64,000 bases of DNA from assembly GCA_000471045.1 (NCBI GenBank), contig KI301992.1, forward strand, positions 1,868,060 through 1,932,059, in the 5' to 3' direction. Origin of the DNA: an actinobacterium LLX17. Lineage in GTDB: Bacteria > Actinomycetota > Actinomycetes > Propionibacteriales > Nocardioidaceae. Positions 19,189 through 26,452 of the stretch are shown one piece after another (the stretch's first letter is position 1; each line of letters opens with the position of its first letter). The position numbers were made by a program, and so were the translations under genes. Under the pieces are notes generated by a model. That model searched no databases, was not told where the DNA came from, and saw only the letters and a program-made list of their open reading frames with translations.

Positions 19189-20073
19189 TCAGGCCGCGAC
19201 GTCGCCGCTCGGCATCGTGGCCGGGAAGGTGCCGAGCCGCTCGACCAGGTGGCCGTTGGGGTACGACTTCACCCGTGCCAGGTCGCGGGCGTAGCTCGGC
19301 CGGCGGCGCGACGGCAGGCGCGAGAGCAGACGTCCCCGCAGGCGCAGGGCGCCGCGCGAGAGGGCCACGACGAGTCGCGGCGGCTTGCGGTACCCGAACG
19401 CCTCGAGCAACGGGTCGTCCATCAGGGCGCGCGAGAACAGGTGGACCGACCGGGCCAGCGGCCGCGGGTAGAACGACACCAGCAGCTCGAGCGTGGCGTC
19501 GCCGACGGCCCGGCTCTTGGGGTCGAACGTGAAGTGCTCGGCCTCGTAGTCGTCGAGCAGCCGGCGGAACCCGAGGAAGTCCTCCGGCAGGTCCTTGATG
19601 CCCATCAGCGCGCCGAGGCGGCGGTAGTACTCGGTCATCCCAGTGATCTCATGGGGTCGCAGCTCGCGGTAGCCGTAGTCGTTGACCCAGCGCACGGGCA
19701 TGACGACGAACGTCGCCAGCACGTAGCGCATGTCGTCGTTGCTGATGTCGTAGCTGCCGTGCATCTGGTTCATCCGGCGCACGGCCTGGCGGCCCTCGTC
19801 GGACTCCAGACCGTGCTCGACGACCGACTCCAGGATCAGCACCGTGTCGTCGTGGCGCTTCTGGGTGTCGGTGGTGAACTGACCGGTGTCGAACAGCAGA
19901 CGGCCGATGCTGGGCACGGCGTAGGTGCGGAACAGCGCGAAGCTCAGGGCCTGCTGCACGTCCCACGGAAACTCGTGGAGCGCGAGGATGCGGCCGATCT
20001 CCTGGCGGTCCTCGACGGGGTCGAGCCGGTCGATGACCCGTTGCCAGTGGTCACGCGGAAGCAGAACAGGCAT
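19189..20073 (-). CDS. MpaB-family (DUF2236) oxygenase-like protein
   Basis: 294 residues. It matches the MpaB/DUF2236 family related to the rubber oxygenase Lcp: GRLLFDTGQFTTDTQKRHDDT, VRRMNQMHGSYDISNDDMRYVLATFVV, WVNDYGYRELRPHE, with histidines of the type that ligate heme in RoxA/Lcp-like proteins. The reaction is unknown; mycotoxin or lipid oxidation has been described for relatives. The gene starts directly at the edge of a perfect nested palindrome (20074-20120), so it is probably tightly regulated. Its 3' end is duplicated downstream, next to the four-armed element. Confidence 0.85.
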   Translation of the reverse strand: MPVLLPRDHWQRVIDRLDPVEDRQEIGRILALHEFPWDVQQALSFALFRTYAVPSIGRLLFDTGQFTTDTQKRHDDTVLILESVVEHGLESDEGRQAVRRMNQMHGSYDISNDDMRYVLATFVVMPVRWVNDYGYRELRPHEITGMTEYYRRLGALMGIKDLPEDFLGFRRLLDDYEAEHFTFDPKSRAVGDATLELLVSFYPRPLARSVHLFSRALMDDPLLEAFGYRKPPRLVVALSRGALRLRGRLLSRLPSRRRPSYARDLARVKSYPNGHLVERLGTFPATMPSGDVAA

Positions 20074-20120
20074 GGCCGCAACCTACCGTGACAGTGGCAC
20101 TGTCACAATAGGTTGCGGCC
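20074..20120 (-). promoter_or_regulatory. Nested perfect palindrome over the MpaB-type gene promoter
   Basis: Inner operator-like palindrome GTGACAGTG-G-CACTGTCAC (20088-20106) sits inside a second perfect 12-bp inverted repeat (20074-20085 with 20109-20120). On the minus strand TTGTGA (20103-20108) and TAGGTT (20080-20085) are 17 nt apart and TAGGTT ends 6 nt before ATG 20073. The inner palindrome therefore fills the -35/-10 spacer, where a dimeric repressor of TetR or similar type would block transcription. Confidence 0.7.
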
Positions 20121-20140
20121 AGCGTGGTGCGGGCCGGGCG

Positions 20141-20689
20141 TCAGGCCGCTGCGGTGTCCGGCTCGTAGGCCACCAGGGCGTCGACGACCGACTGCAGGCG
20201 GCCGACGACCTCGGGATCACCCAGGACGTCGACGTCGATCGAGGTCTGCGAGACCGTGGCGTCCGGCACGGCGACGGCGCCGGCGATGCCAGCCGACTTC
20301 ATCGCGTGCTCGTGCGACCACACGCCGCCGTAGGGCGTGGGGGTCACGCCGACCGCGGCGAACGGCTTGCCGGTGATGGCACCGACGCCGTACGGGCGCG
20401 AGAGCCAGTCGATCGCGTTGTTCAGCACGGCCGGCATCGTGCCGTTGTACTCGGGGGTGACGGCCAGGACGCGGTCGGCGGAGCCGACGACCTCACGGAG
20501 ACGGGCGGCCTCGGCCGGAGGATCGCCCGCGTCGAGGTCCTCGTTGTAGAACGGCAGCTCGGCCAGGCCCTCGACCAGCTCGAGGCTGACGCCCTCGGGC
20601 GCGTGGTCACGGAGGTACTCGGCGACCTTGCGGTTGACGGAGTCGGTGCGGAGGCTGCCGACGAGGACGGCGACGGTGGTGGTGCTCAT
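20141..20689 (-). CDS. NADPH-dependent FMN reductase (flavodoxin-like fold)
   Basis: 182 residues. FMN_red family: VAVLVGSLRTDSVNRKVAEYL (phosphate loop), LPFYNEDLDAGDPPAEA, VLAVTPEYNGTMPAVLNNAIDWLSRP (the PEYN-G-x-P-x-x-LKNAIDW signature) and PYGGVWSHEHAMK. It reduces FMN, quinones or azo compounds with NAD(P)H. AGGAGATCAC before ATG 20689 is a clear ribosome site. It is divergent from a TetR gene, with two identical-core operators in the gap, so that TetR protein is its likely repressor. Confidence 0.93.
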   Translation of the reverse strand: MSTTTVAVLVGSLRTDSVNRKVAEYLRDHAPEGVSLELVEGLAELPFYNEDLDAGDPPAEAARLREVVGSADRVLAVTPEYNGTMPAVLNNAIDWLSRPYGVGAITGKPFAAVGVTPTPYGGVWSHEHAMKSAGIAGAVAVPDATVSQTSIDVDVLGDPEVVGRLQSVVDALVAYEPDTAAA

Positions 20690-20716
20690 GTGATCTCCTG
20701 AGTGAGAGGAAGGAAG

Positions 20717-20764
20717 CGGACTATGGTCCGATTAGTACCGTAGAGCAAAACGGACCCCGGTCCG
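20717..20764. promoter_or_regulatory. Paired TetR operators between FMN reductase and tetR
   Basis: Two 14-bp inverted repeats with the same arms: CGGAC-TATG-GTCCG (20717-20730) and CGGAC-CCCG-GTCCG (20751-20764), centres 34 bp apart. They lie in the divergent gap, fitting autoregulation by the adjacent TetR protein and co-control of the reductase. Confidence 0.75.
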
Positions 20765-20809
20765 AATTCATTCCCCGACGGGGACACGCGTCCCCTACAG
20801 TGAGCGGCG

Positions 20810-21412
20810 ATGACCGACCTGCCCCTGCACCCCCTCCCCTTGCTCGGCGACCCGCCGACCGAGCGGAGCGATGCCGCACGCAACCGCGAGTCGCTCCTGG
20901 TGGCTGCGCGGGAGCTCGTGCACGAGCGTGGCGCCGAGGCCGTGACGATGGACGACGTGGCCCTGCGCGCCGGCGTGGGCAAGGGCACGGTGTTCCGCCG
21001 GTTCGGCAGCCGGCACGGGCTCATGGTGGCCCTCCTCGACGACAGCGAGGCCGAGTGGCAACGGCAGGTCATGAGCGGGCCTCCCCCGCTGGGCCCGGGA
21101 GCGCCGGCCTGGGAGCGGCTGGAGGCGTTCGGCCGATCCCGCCTGCAGACCACGGTCGGGCACGCCGATCTGTTGCGGGCTGCCGGGGCCAGTGGCAACC
21201 GTTCGGCCCCCGCGATGTCGTTCGTGGTGATGCACGTGCGACACCTGCTGATCCAGCTCGGCGTCACCGGCGACCTGCGTCTGCTGTCGACGGCCCTGAT
21301 GGCGCCGCTCGAGATCGGGGTGCTCGACGTCCTGCGCACCGAGGGCATCGACACCGAGCGTGTCATCCAGGGCTGGCTGGACCTCGCGCAGCGCATCGTC
21401 GCCGGCGGCTGA
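20810..21412 (+). CDS. TetR/AcrR family transcriptional regulator
   Basis: 200 residues. N-terminal helix-turn-helix: RNRESLLVAARELVHERGAE, TMDDVALRAGVGKGTVFRRFGSRHGLMVAL; the effector domain follows. Divergent from the FMN reductase, it probably represses both genes through the CGGAC-N4-GTCCG pair. TACAGT (20796-20801) lies 8 nt before ATG 20810. Confidence 0.93.
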   Translation: MTDLPLHPLPLLGDPPTERSDAARNRESLLVAARELVHERGAEAVTMDDVALRAGVGKGTVFRRFGSRHGLMVALLDDSEAEWQRQVMSGPPPLGPGAPAWERLEAFGRSRLQTTVGHADLLRAAGASGNRSAPAMSFVVMHVRHLLIQLGVTGDLRLLSTALMAPLEIGVLDVLRTEGIDTERVIQGWLDLAQRIVAGG

Positions 21413-21439
21413 GCGCCTCGCTCCCCTTCCCCTCCCCTT

Positions 21440-21508
21440 CCCCAAGCTTTGAAGCGTTGCGTCACGCTCTCCGCCGATTTCCGTGGCACAACGCCACAAA
21501 ACTTGGGG
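21440..21508. terminator. Bidirectional hairpin repeat between tetR and helicase (copy 1)
   Basis: Left arm starts CCCCAAGCTTTG at 21440 and runs through GCGTTGCGTCACG; the right arm ends ACTTGGGG near 21508. The arms pair over ~27 nt with five or six mismatches. The left arm nearly repeats 33161-33183. It sits between two converging genes, so it likely ends transcription from both. Confidence 0.65.
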
Positions 21509-21512
21509 AGTC

Positions 21513-23201
21513 CTAGCCGGAGGCGCGGACGGCCCAGCGGCGGACGAGGTCGATGCGCTCCTGCAGCTGCTTCGCCGTGGCCGACGCAGCAGGCGGGCCA
21601 CCCGTGGCCTCGCGAAGGCGGTTGTGGGTGACGCCGTGCGGCTCGCCCGTGCGGTGGTGCCAGGCGCCCACCAGGCCGTTCAGCTCGCGGCGCAGCTCGG
21701 AGCGCTTCTCGTGGGCCACGTCGGCTTCCGCCTCGGCAGCGCGGGGCGCAGGTGCCTTGGTGCGACGCGAGCGGCGCAGCACCTCGGCGACCTGGTCGGG
21801 CTCGAGCAGCCCGGGGATGCCGAGCAGGTCGAGCTCGTCGCCGTCGGCGGTCATGCCCTCGTAGCCGAACTCGCCGCCGTCGTAGAGGACCTTGTCGAAC
21901 GACGCCTGGCTGCCCAGCGCCTGGTAGGTGCCCAGCAGGTCGTCGGCGGCGCCGGCGTCCTGTTGCGCCTGCGCGAGCATCTCGGCCTCGGCGGCGAACA
22001 GGTCGTCCTCGTCGGTGATCCGGCGACCGATGACGTGGTCGCGCTGGTGCTCGAGGTCGCTGGCGTGGGCGAGCAGGCCCGCGACGCTGGGCAGGAAGAT
22101 CGTCGCCGTCTCGCCGCGCCGCCGGGCGCGGACGAAGCGTCCGACGGCCTGCGCGAAGAACAGCGGCGTGGAGGTGGTGGTGGCGTACACGCCGACCGCG
22201 AGGCGCGGGATGTCAACGCCCTCGCTGACCATGCGCACCGCGACCATCCAGGACTCCATGCCGGCGGAGAACTCCTGGATGCGCTCGCTCGAGCCGACCT
22301 CGTCGGACAGCACGACGGTGGGCTCGGTGCCGGTGATCTCGGTCAGGATGCGGGCGTAGGCGCGCGCCGAGGTCTGGTCGGTGGCGATGACGAGCCCGCC
22401 GGCGTCGGGCACGTCACGACGCACCTCGGTGAGGCGGCGGTGTGCGGCGGTCAGCACCGCGGGGATCCATGCGCCGCCCGGGTCGAGCGCGGTGCGCAGC
22501 GCCTGGGCCGTGGCGTCGCGGGTCATCGGTTCGCCGAGCCGCGCGTTGATCTCGTCACCGGCGCGGGTGCGCCAGTGCAGGTCGCCCGAGTACGCCATGA
22601 ACAGCACCGGTCGCACCACGCCGTCGCGCAGCGCGTGGCCGTAGCCGTAGGAGTGGTCGGCGACGCTCGTCAGGGTGCCGTCGTCGGCCGGCGCGTAGGT
22701 GACGAACGGGATGGGGCTGTCGTCGGAGCGGAACGGCGTGCCGGTCAGCGCGACCCGTCGGGTGGCGGGCTCGCAGGCCTCGCGCACGGCGTCGCCCCAG
22801 CTGTAGGAGTCGCCGGCGTGGTGCACCTCGTCGAGGATCACGAGCGTGCGGCGGTGCTCGATGCGCACGCGGTAGGCCGTCGGGTTGACCGCCAGGCCGG
22901 CGTAGGTGACGACGAAGCCGCGGAAGTCGCCGCCCATCGCGCCACTGCCGGCCAGCGACGGGTCGAGCGGGATGCCGGCACCGGCGGCGGCCTGCGCCCA
23001 CTGGATCTTGAGGTGCTCGGTGGGGGCCACCACGACCACGCGCTCGACGACACCACGGTGCAGCAGGTCGGCGGCGAGCGTCAGGGCGAAGGTGGTCTTG
23101 CCGGCACCGGGCGTCGCGACGGCCAGGAAGTCCCGCGGCTGACGCTGCTGGTAGTTCTCCAGCGCTGCGCGCTGCCAGGCCCGGAGTCGGGCGCTACTCA
23201 C
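21513..23201 (-). CDS. DEAD/DEAH-box helicase (superfamily 2, XPB/type III-like)
   Basis: 562 residues. Motif I is ATPGAGKTTFAL, motif II is ILDEVHHAGD (DEVH), motif III is ALTGTPFRSDD, and the second RecA domain has VIATDQTSARAYA, MVSEGVDIPRLAVGVYAT and QAVGRFVRARRRGE (motif VI Arg residues). The C-terminal ~150 residues are helical and basic. This conserved actinobacterial helicase has no settled role; DNA repair or RNA remodelling is possible. Its start overlaps the DUF3039 gene by 8 nt, so the two are an operon. Confidence 0.92.
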   Translation of the reverse strand: MSSARLRAWQRAALENYQQRQPRDFLAVATPGAGKTTFALTLAADLLHRGVVERVVVVAPTEHLKIQWAQAAAGAGIPLDPSLAGSGAMGGDFRGFVVTYAGLAVNPTAYRVRIEHRRTLVILDEVHHAGDSYSWGDAVREACEPATRRVALTGTPFRSDDSPIPFVTYAPADDGTLTSVADHSYGYGHALRDGVVRPVLFMAYSGDLHWRTRAGDEINARLGEPMTRDATAQALRTALDPGGAWIPAVLTAAHRRLTEVRRDVPDAGGLVIATDQTSARAYARILTEITGTEPTVVLSDEVGSSERIQEFSAGMESWMVAVRMVSEGVDIPRLAVGVYATTTSTPLFFAQAVGRFVRARRRGETATIFLPSVAGLLAHASDLEHQRDHVIGRRITDEDDLFAAEAEMLAQAQQDAGAADDLLGTYQALGSQASFDKVLYDGGEFGYEGMTADGDELDLLGIPGLLEPDQVAEVLRRSRRTKAPAPRAAEAEADVAHEKRSELRRELNGLVGAWHHRTGEPHGVTHNRLREATGGPPAASATAKQLQERIDLVRRWAVRASG

Positions 23202-23460
23202 CCGGCGTGCCCGAGTCGTCGCCCTCGCTCATCTTCTGCCAGATGTCCTTGCACTGCGGGCAGACGGGGAAACGTTGCGGGTCGCGACTGGGCACCCAGA
23301 CCTTGCCGCAGAGCGCGATGACGGGCGTGCCCATCACCATCGCCTCGGTTAGCTTGTCCTTGGGGACGTAGTGGCTGAACTTCTCGTGGTCGCCGTCCTC
23401 GGTGCGCTGCTCGGTGCGCTCGTCGAGGACGGTCTCTGTGCCGCGGCCGAAGAATCCCAC
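23194..23460 (-). CDS. DUF3039 protein with a zinc-ribbon-like CxxC
   Basis: 88 residues: FSHYVPKDKLTEAMVMGTPVIALCGKVWVPSRDPQRFPVCPQCKDIW. One Cys in ALCGKVW and a CPQC pair make a likely zinc site. This is the DUF3039 family, common beside this helicase type in actinobacteria; function unknown. It leads the operon with the helicase. TAGGAT (23467-23472) lies 6 nt before its GTG. Confidence 0.9.
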   Translation of the reverse strand: MGFFGRGTETVLDERTEQRTEDGDHEKFSHYVPKDKLTEAMVMGTPVIALCGKVWVPSRDPQRFPVCPQCKDIWQKMSEGDDSGTPGE

Positions 23461-23485
23461 CCGGGCATCCTACGGGGTCGGACAC

Positions 23486-23590
23486 CCCCGGCGGGGGTGC
23501 CGGGCCGTGGGCGGCAAAGAGCTCGGCGGGGGTCCGGGCCGTGGGCGGCAAAGAGCCCGGCGGGGGTGCCGGGCCACGGGCGGCAGACAG
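23486..23590 (+). repeat. Dispersed GC hairpin repeat, three tandem copies
   Basis: Three units of 34-35 bp in a row: 23486-23520, 23522-23555 and 23556-23590. Each carries GGCGGGGGT(GC)CGGGCC and GGGCGGCA; the middle unit lacks two bases of the stem. They fill nearly all of the gap between the 5' end of the DUF3039 gene and the 3' end of yqgE. Confidence 0.85.
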
Positions 23591-23600
23591 CAGAGTCGAG

Positions 23601-24215
23601 CTAGTTCAGGTGCGGGTCGGGAGGGAAGGTCGACCACAGGCGCAGGTCGCCGGACTGGCGGCGGAGGACGTCGTTCCACAACGTCTCGGGACGCGTCGAG
23701 GCGAGGTCGCCGAGCTCGGCGTCGACGACGATCCACGACCCCTCGGCCACCTCGGCCTCGAGCTGCCCGGGCGACCAGCCGGCGTAGCCGGCGAAGACGC
23801 GGACGGCCTGCAGCTTGGTGTCGTTGGTCAGCTCGTCGAGGTCGATCAGCCCGACCCGGTCGGTCATCTGACGCCACCCGACGGGTGGAATGTGATCGGC
23901 CGGGTCACCTCGCCGCGGCTCACGCAGGACGCCCACCGCGAGCGCGGCGTCGGTGGCAACGGGGCCGCCCTCGAACAAGCACCCCGGTGCGGTCACCAGG
24001 CCGTGCCACTCGGGCAGCACGTCGGCCACCTCGGCGTCGAGCGGTCGGTTGAGGATGACGCCGAGCGCTCCCTCTCCGAAGATCGCGTCGCCATGGTCGT
24101 GCTCGTGACCGGGCACGGGCGCGTCGTGGTCGAGCACGTACACGACGCTGCGCTCGAAGACCCCGTCCACGATGGCGGGGGTTGCCACCAGCAGGCGGCC
24201 GCGCAGGCTGTCCAT
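23601..24215 (-). CDS. YqgE/AlgH family protein
   Basis: 204 residues. UPF0301 pattern: RGRLLVATPAIVDGVFERSVVYVLDHD, GALGVILNRPLDAEV, LFEGGPVATDAAL, RVFAGYAGWSPGQLEAE and WIVVDAELGDL. Cytosolic; the family's function is unsettled despite the AlgH name. It is divergent from a MerR gene with very little space between them: its -10-like CATCAT and the MerR -10 TATGAT overlap, so the two promoters compete for the same DNA. Confidence 0.93.
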   Translation of the reverse strand: MDSLRGRLLVATPAIVDGVFERSVVYVLDHDAPVPGHEHDHGDAIFGEGALGVILNRPLDAEVADVLPEWHGLVTAPGCLFEGGPVATDAALAVGVLREPRRGDPADHIPPVGWRQMTDRVGLIDLDELTNDTKLQAVRVFAGYAGWSPGQLEAEVAEGSWIVVDAELGDLASTRPETLWNDVLRRQSGDLRLWSTFPPDPHLN

Positions 24216-24220
24216 GCACC

Positions 24221-24227
24221 TATGATG
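24221..24227. promoter_or_regulatory. Overlapping divergent -10 elements, yqgE and merR
   Basis: TATGAT (24221-24226, plus strand) is a perfect -10 lying 6 nt before ATG 24233. On the minus strand CATCAT (24222-24227) lies 6 nt before ATG 24215. The whole divergent gap is only 17 bp. Confidence 0.55.
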
Positions 24228-24232
24228 CCCGC

Positions 24233-25018
24233 ATGACCGCTGGCGCGCCCGACCCCGAGGACCTTGACCTCACGGTTGACGAGCTGGCGGCGCACGTGGG
24301 CATGACCGTGCGCAACGTCCGGGCGTACGCCGGTCGCGGGATCCTGCCTCCGCCGCGGCTCGAGGGACGCACCGGTTACTACGGCCGCGAGCACGTGCAG
24401 CGCCTGCAGCTGGTGCGCGAGCTGCTCGACCGAGGCCTCACGTTGGCGGCCATCGAGGCCAACATCCGCGACGCCCGTCCGGCGACGGCGGGGCACACGC
24501 TCGACCTGCTGCGGATCCTCGACGAGCCCCACGACGTGGAGCCGGAGATCATGACGCGCGACGCGCTCGCCGCGCTGGCCGGGGTGCCGCGGGACAACCA
24601 GCTCATCGAGGCCCTGGCGCAGTACGGGTTGGTGCGATGGCTCGACGACGACACGCTCGAGCTGCTGCAGCCGCACGTGGTGCGCATCGGGTCGGCGGCC
24701 GTGGCGCTGGGCCTCTCCCCCAGCACGATCATCGAGCTCTACCCGCTGATGCGCACGCGCCTGCGCACGATCGCCGACACCTTCGTCTCGGCGGCGGTCG
24801 AGGAGATCGTCGGACCGTTCATCGAGGCGGGGTTGCCCGAGGAGGACTGGGACCGCGTGCTCACGGTCATCCAGGGCCTGATGCCGGTGGCCAGCCAGAT
24901 CACCGTCGCCATCCTGCGGGCGCAGCTCGGCGAGGCCATCGACACCGAGATCAGCTCGCAGATCGGCTCGCTGCGGCTCAGCCAGGCGGCCGACGCGGCG
25001 GCCCGCAAGCCCGACTGA
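24233..25018 (+). CDS. MerR-family transcriptional regulator
   Basis: 261 residues. N-terminal winged helix: LTVDELAAHVGMTVRNVRAYAGRGILPPPRLEGRTGYYGREHVQRLQLVRELLDRGLTL (MerR HTH and wing are within this span). The long C-terminal domain, residues 85-260, has no metal-binding cysteines and is helical. This form is common in actinobacteria and its ligand is unknown. ATG 24233 is fixed by the MerR motif and by the -10 placed 6 nt before it. Confidence 0.92.
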   Translation: MTAGAPDPEDLDLTVDELAAHVGMTVRNVRAYAGRGILPPPRLEGRTGYYGREHVQRLQLVRELLDRGLTLAAIEANIRDARPATAGHTLDLLRILDEPHDVEPEIMTRDALAALAGVPRDNQLIEALAQYGLVRWLDDDTLELLQPHVVRIGSAAVALGLSPSTIIELYPLMRTRLRTIADTFVSAAVEEIVGPFIEAGLPEEDWDRVLTVIQGLMPVASQITVAILRAQLGEAIDTEISSQIGSLRLSQAADAAARKPD

Positions 25019-25143
25019 ACCTGAACCTGGGCCACCGGACTCGGGCGGACGTGCCGACGCCCCCACCGCCGAGGAGGGAGTGTTCGGCGATGAGGGCGTC
25101 GTCGGGGCGACCGGTCGAGGGAGGGCGTCCGGTCGCCAGCAGC

Positions 25144-25656
25144 TCAGGCGGCCAGCGCGTTGCGCAGGCGCGTGAGCAGGTTCGGGGTCTCCGGCTCGGC
25201 CGGGGCGATGCGGGGCAGGACCGCCTGGTGGCGGGCCGTGTCCTTGATCTCGCGGCCACGCTCGAGCAGCTCTGACGACATGGCGGGCACGCCGGCGGCG
25301 CGAGCGAGCAGCGCCTCTTCCTTGGCGCGGGACTTGGCCAGAGCGGGCTCGTGGCGGTGGGCGTCGAGCAGGCGGCGGGTGCCCGGCAGGACAGCTGCCG
25401 TGTCGACCCACGCCTGGATCACGCCGACCTCGGGGGTGTCGGCACCTTCGCCCACCAGGGCGTCGAGGCGGGTGCTGAGCCGTGTCGACCAGAGCAGCTG
25501 CAGGTCGAACAGCAGGTCGGTGTCGTGCGGGAATGCGTCGCGAGCACCGGGCACAGCGGCGATGGCCTCGGGCACGGTGATGAAGGTGCGGGCGTCGGCG
25601 AAGGCCAGGACACCCTGCAGGGCGGACTTGCGACGTCTGTAGGCATCCCAGGTCAT
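25144..25656 (-). CDS. Conserved hypothetical protein
   Basis: 170 residues; family not recognised. It begins MTWDAYRRRKSALQGVL, is mostly alpha-helical by composition, and has no membrane segment or cysteine. AAGGAAG before ATG 25656 is a ribosome site. It is divergent from a TetR gene, with the inverted repeat CGTACC-AAC-GGTACG in between, so it may be that regulator's target. The 125 bp between its stop and merR contain nothing I recognise. Confidence 0.7.
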   Translation of the reverse strand: MTWDAYRRRKSALQGVLAFADARTFITVPEAIAAVPGARDAFPHDTDLLFDLQLLWSTRLSTRLDALVGEGADTPEVGVIQAWVDTAAVLPGTRRLLDAHRHEPALAKSRAKEEALLARAAGVPAMSSELLERGREIKDTARHQAVLPRIAPAEPETPNLLTRLRNALAA

Positions 25657-25683
25657 GGTCGCTTCCTTTCGTCGTGCGGTTGG

Positions 25684-25698
25684 CGTACCAACGGTACG
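25684..25698. promoter_or_regulatory. Candidate operator CGTACC-N3-GGTACG
   Basis: A perfect 6+6 bp inverted repeat about 28 bp upstream of the hypothetical gene and 90 bp before the tetR start. Both lie divergently around it, a common layout for a TetR site. Confidence 0.5.
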
Positions 25699-25776
25699 TA
25701 CTCTCAGTATGGCGCATTGCCGCAGGTCAGACCACCTGGCGTGGGTGTGATTCGAGGCACCCGACACCCACGGGCC

Positions 25777-25782
25777 TAGACT
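25777..25782 (+). promoter_or_regulatory. -10 element, predicted leaderless start of second tetR
   Basis: TAGACT lies 7 nt before ATG 25790, with no ribosome site between. Confidence 0.45.
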
Positions 25783-25789
25783 GTGAGCC

Positions 25790-26443
25790 ATGACGCACCC
25801 GGCGAAGGTCCTCAGGGCGGCCCGCAAGGCGGGCGGACGAGGTCCGTCGTCCTCCGGGACCAAGCGAGCGCTCCTCGACAGCGCCACCCGACTCTTCGCC
25901 GATCACGGCTACGCCGGCACCTCGCTCGACGAGGTCGTGGCGGCCGCCCGCGTCACCAAGGGCGCGTTCTACCACCACTTCCCCAGCAAGATCGCCCTGT
26001 TCGAGAGCGTCTTCGCCTCGCTGCAGGACACGACTGTCGCCACGATCCGCGAGGCCTACGAGGCCGGCGGCGACCCGTGGGACCAGGCGCGCAACGGCCT
26101 CCGCGCATTCCTCGAGGTCAGCCGCGAACCGCGGTACCGCCGCATCTGCATGCAGGAGGCGCCGGTGGCCCTGGGGCACGAGCGCTTCAACGAGGCCGAG
26201 CGGGCCGCCTCGCTGGGCGTCGTGCAGGACGCCGTCGACCGCCTGCTCGTCGCAATGGGCGACAGCCGGGGGCTCAACGAGGCCTTTGCCGCCGTCTTCT
26301 ACGGAGCCATCCGCGCCGCGGCCGAGTTCGTGGCCGACGCCGAGGACCCGGGCGAGGCGGCTTCGCGCGTCGAGGACTCGATCGACGCGATCCTCACCGG
26401 CCTGCGCCTGCTGGCCACCCCCGCCAACGCCGCCGACGCCTGA
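25790..26443 (+). CDS. TetR/AcrR family transcriptional regulator
   Basis: 217 residues. HTH: SGTKRALLDSATRLFADHGYAGTSLDEVVAAARVTKGAFYHHFPSKIALFESVF is the canonical TetR DNA-binding region (residues ~22-75). The effector domain is unassigned. The 25-residue basic lead-in is longer than usual. It probably acts on itself and on the divergent hypothetical gene. Its stop is 9 bp from the convergent DUF3048 gene. Confidence 0.93.
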   Translation: MTHPAKVLRAARKAGGRGPSSSGTKRALLDSATRLFADHGYAGTSLDEVVAAARVTKGAFYHHFPSKIALFESVFASLQDTTVATIREAYEAGGDPWDQARNGLRAFLEVSREPRYRRICMQEAPVALGHERFNEAERAASLGVVQDAVDRLLVAMGDSRGLNEAFAAVFYGAIRAAAEFVADAEDPGEAASRVEDSIDAILTGLRLLATPANAADA

Positions 26444-26452
26444 CGCGCCGGG

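Noticed and set aside
23486..23590. Tandem repeat as a small CRISPR array
   Set aside because: Units are directly adjacent with no unique spacers and no cas genes are near; the same unit occurs singly elsewhere.
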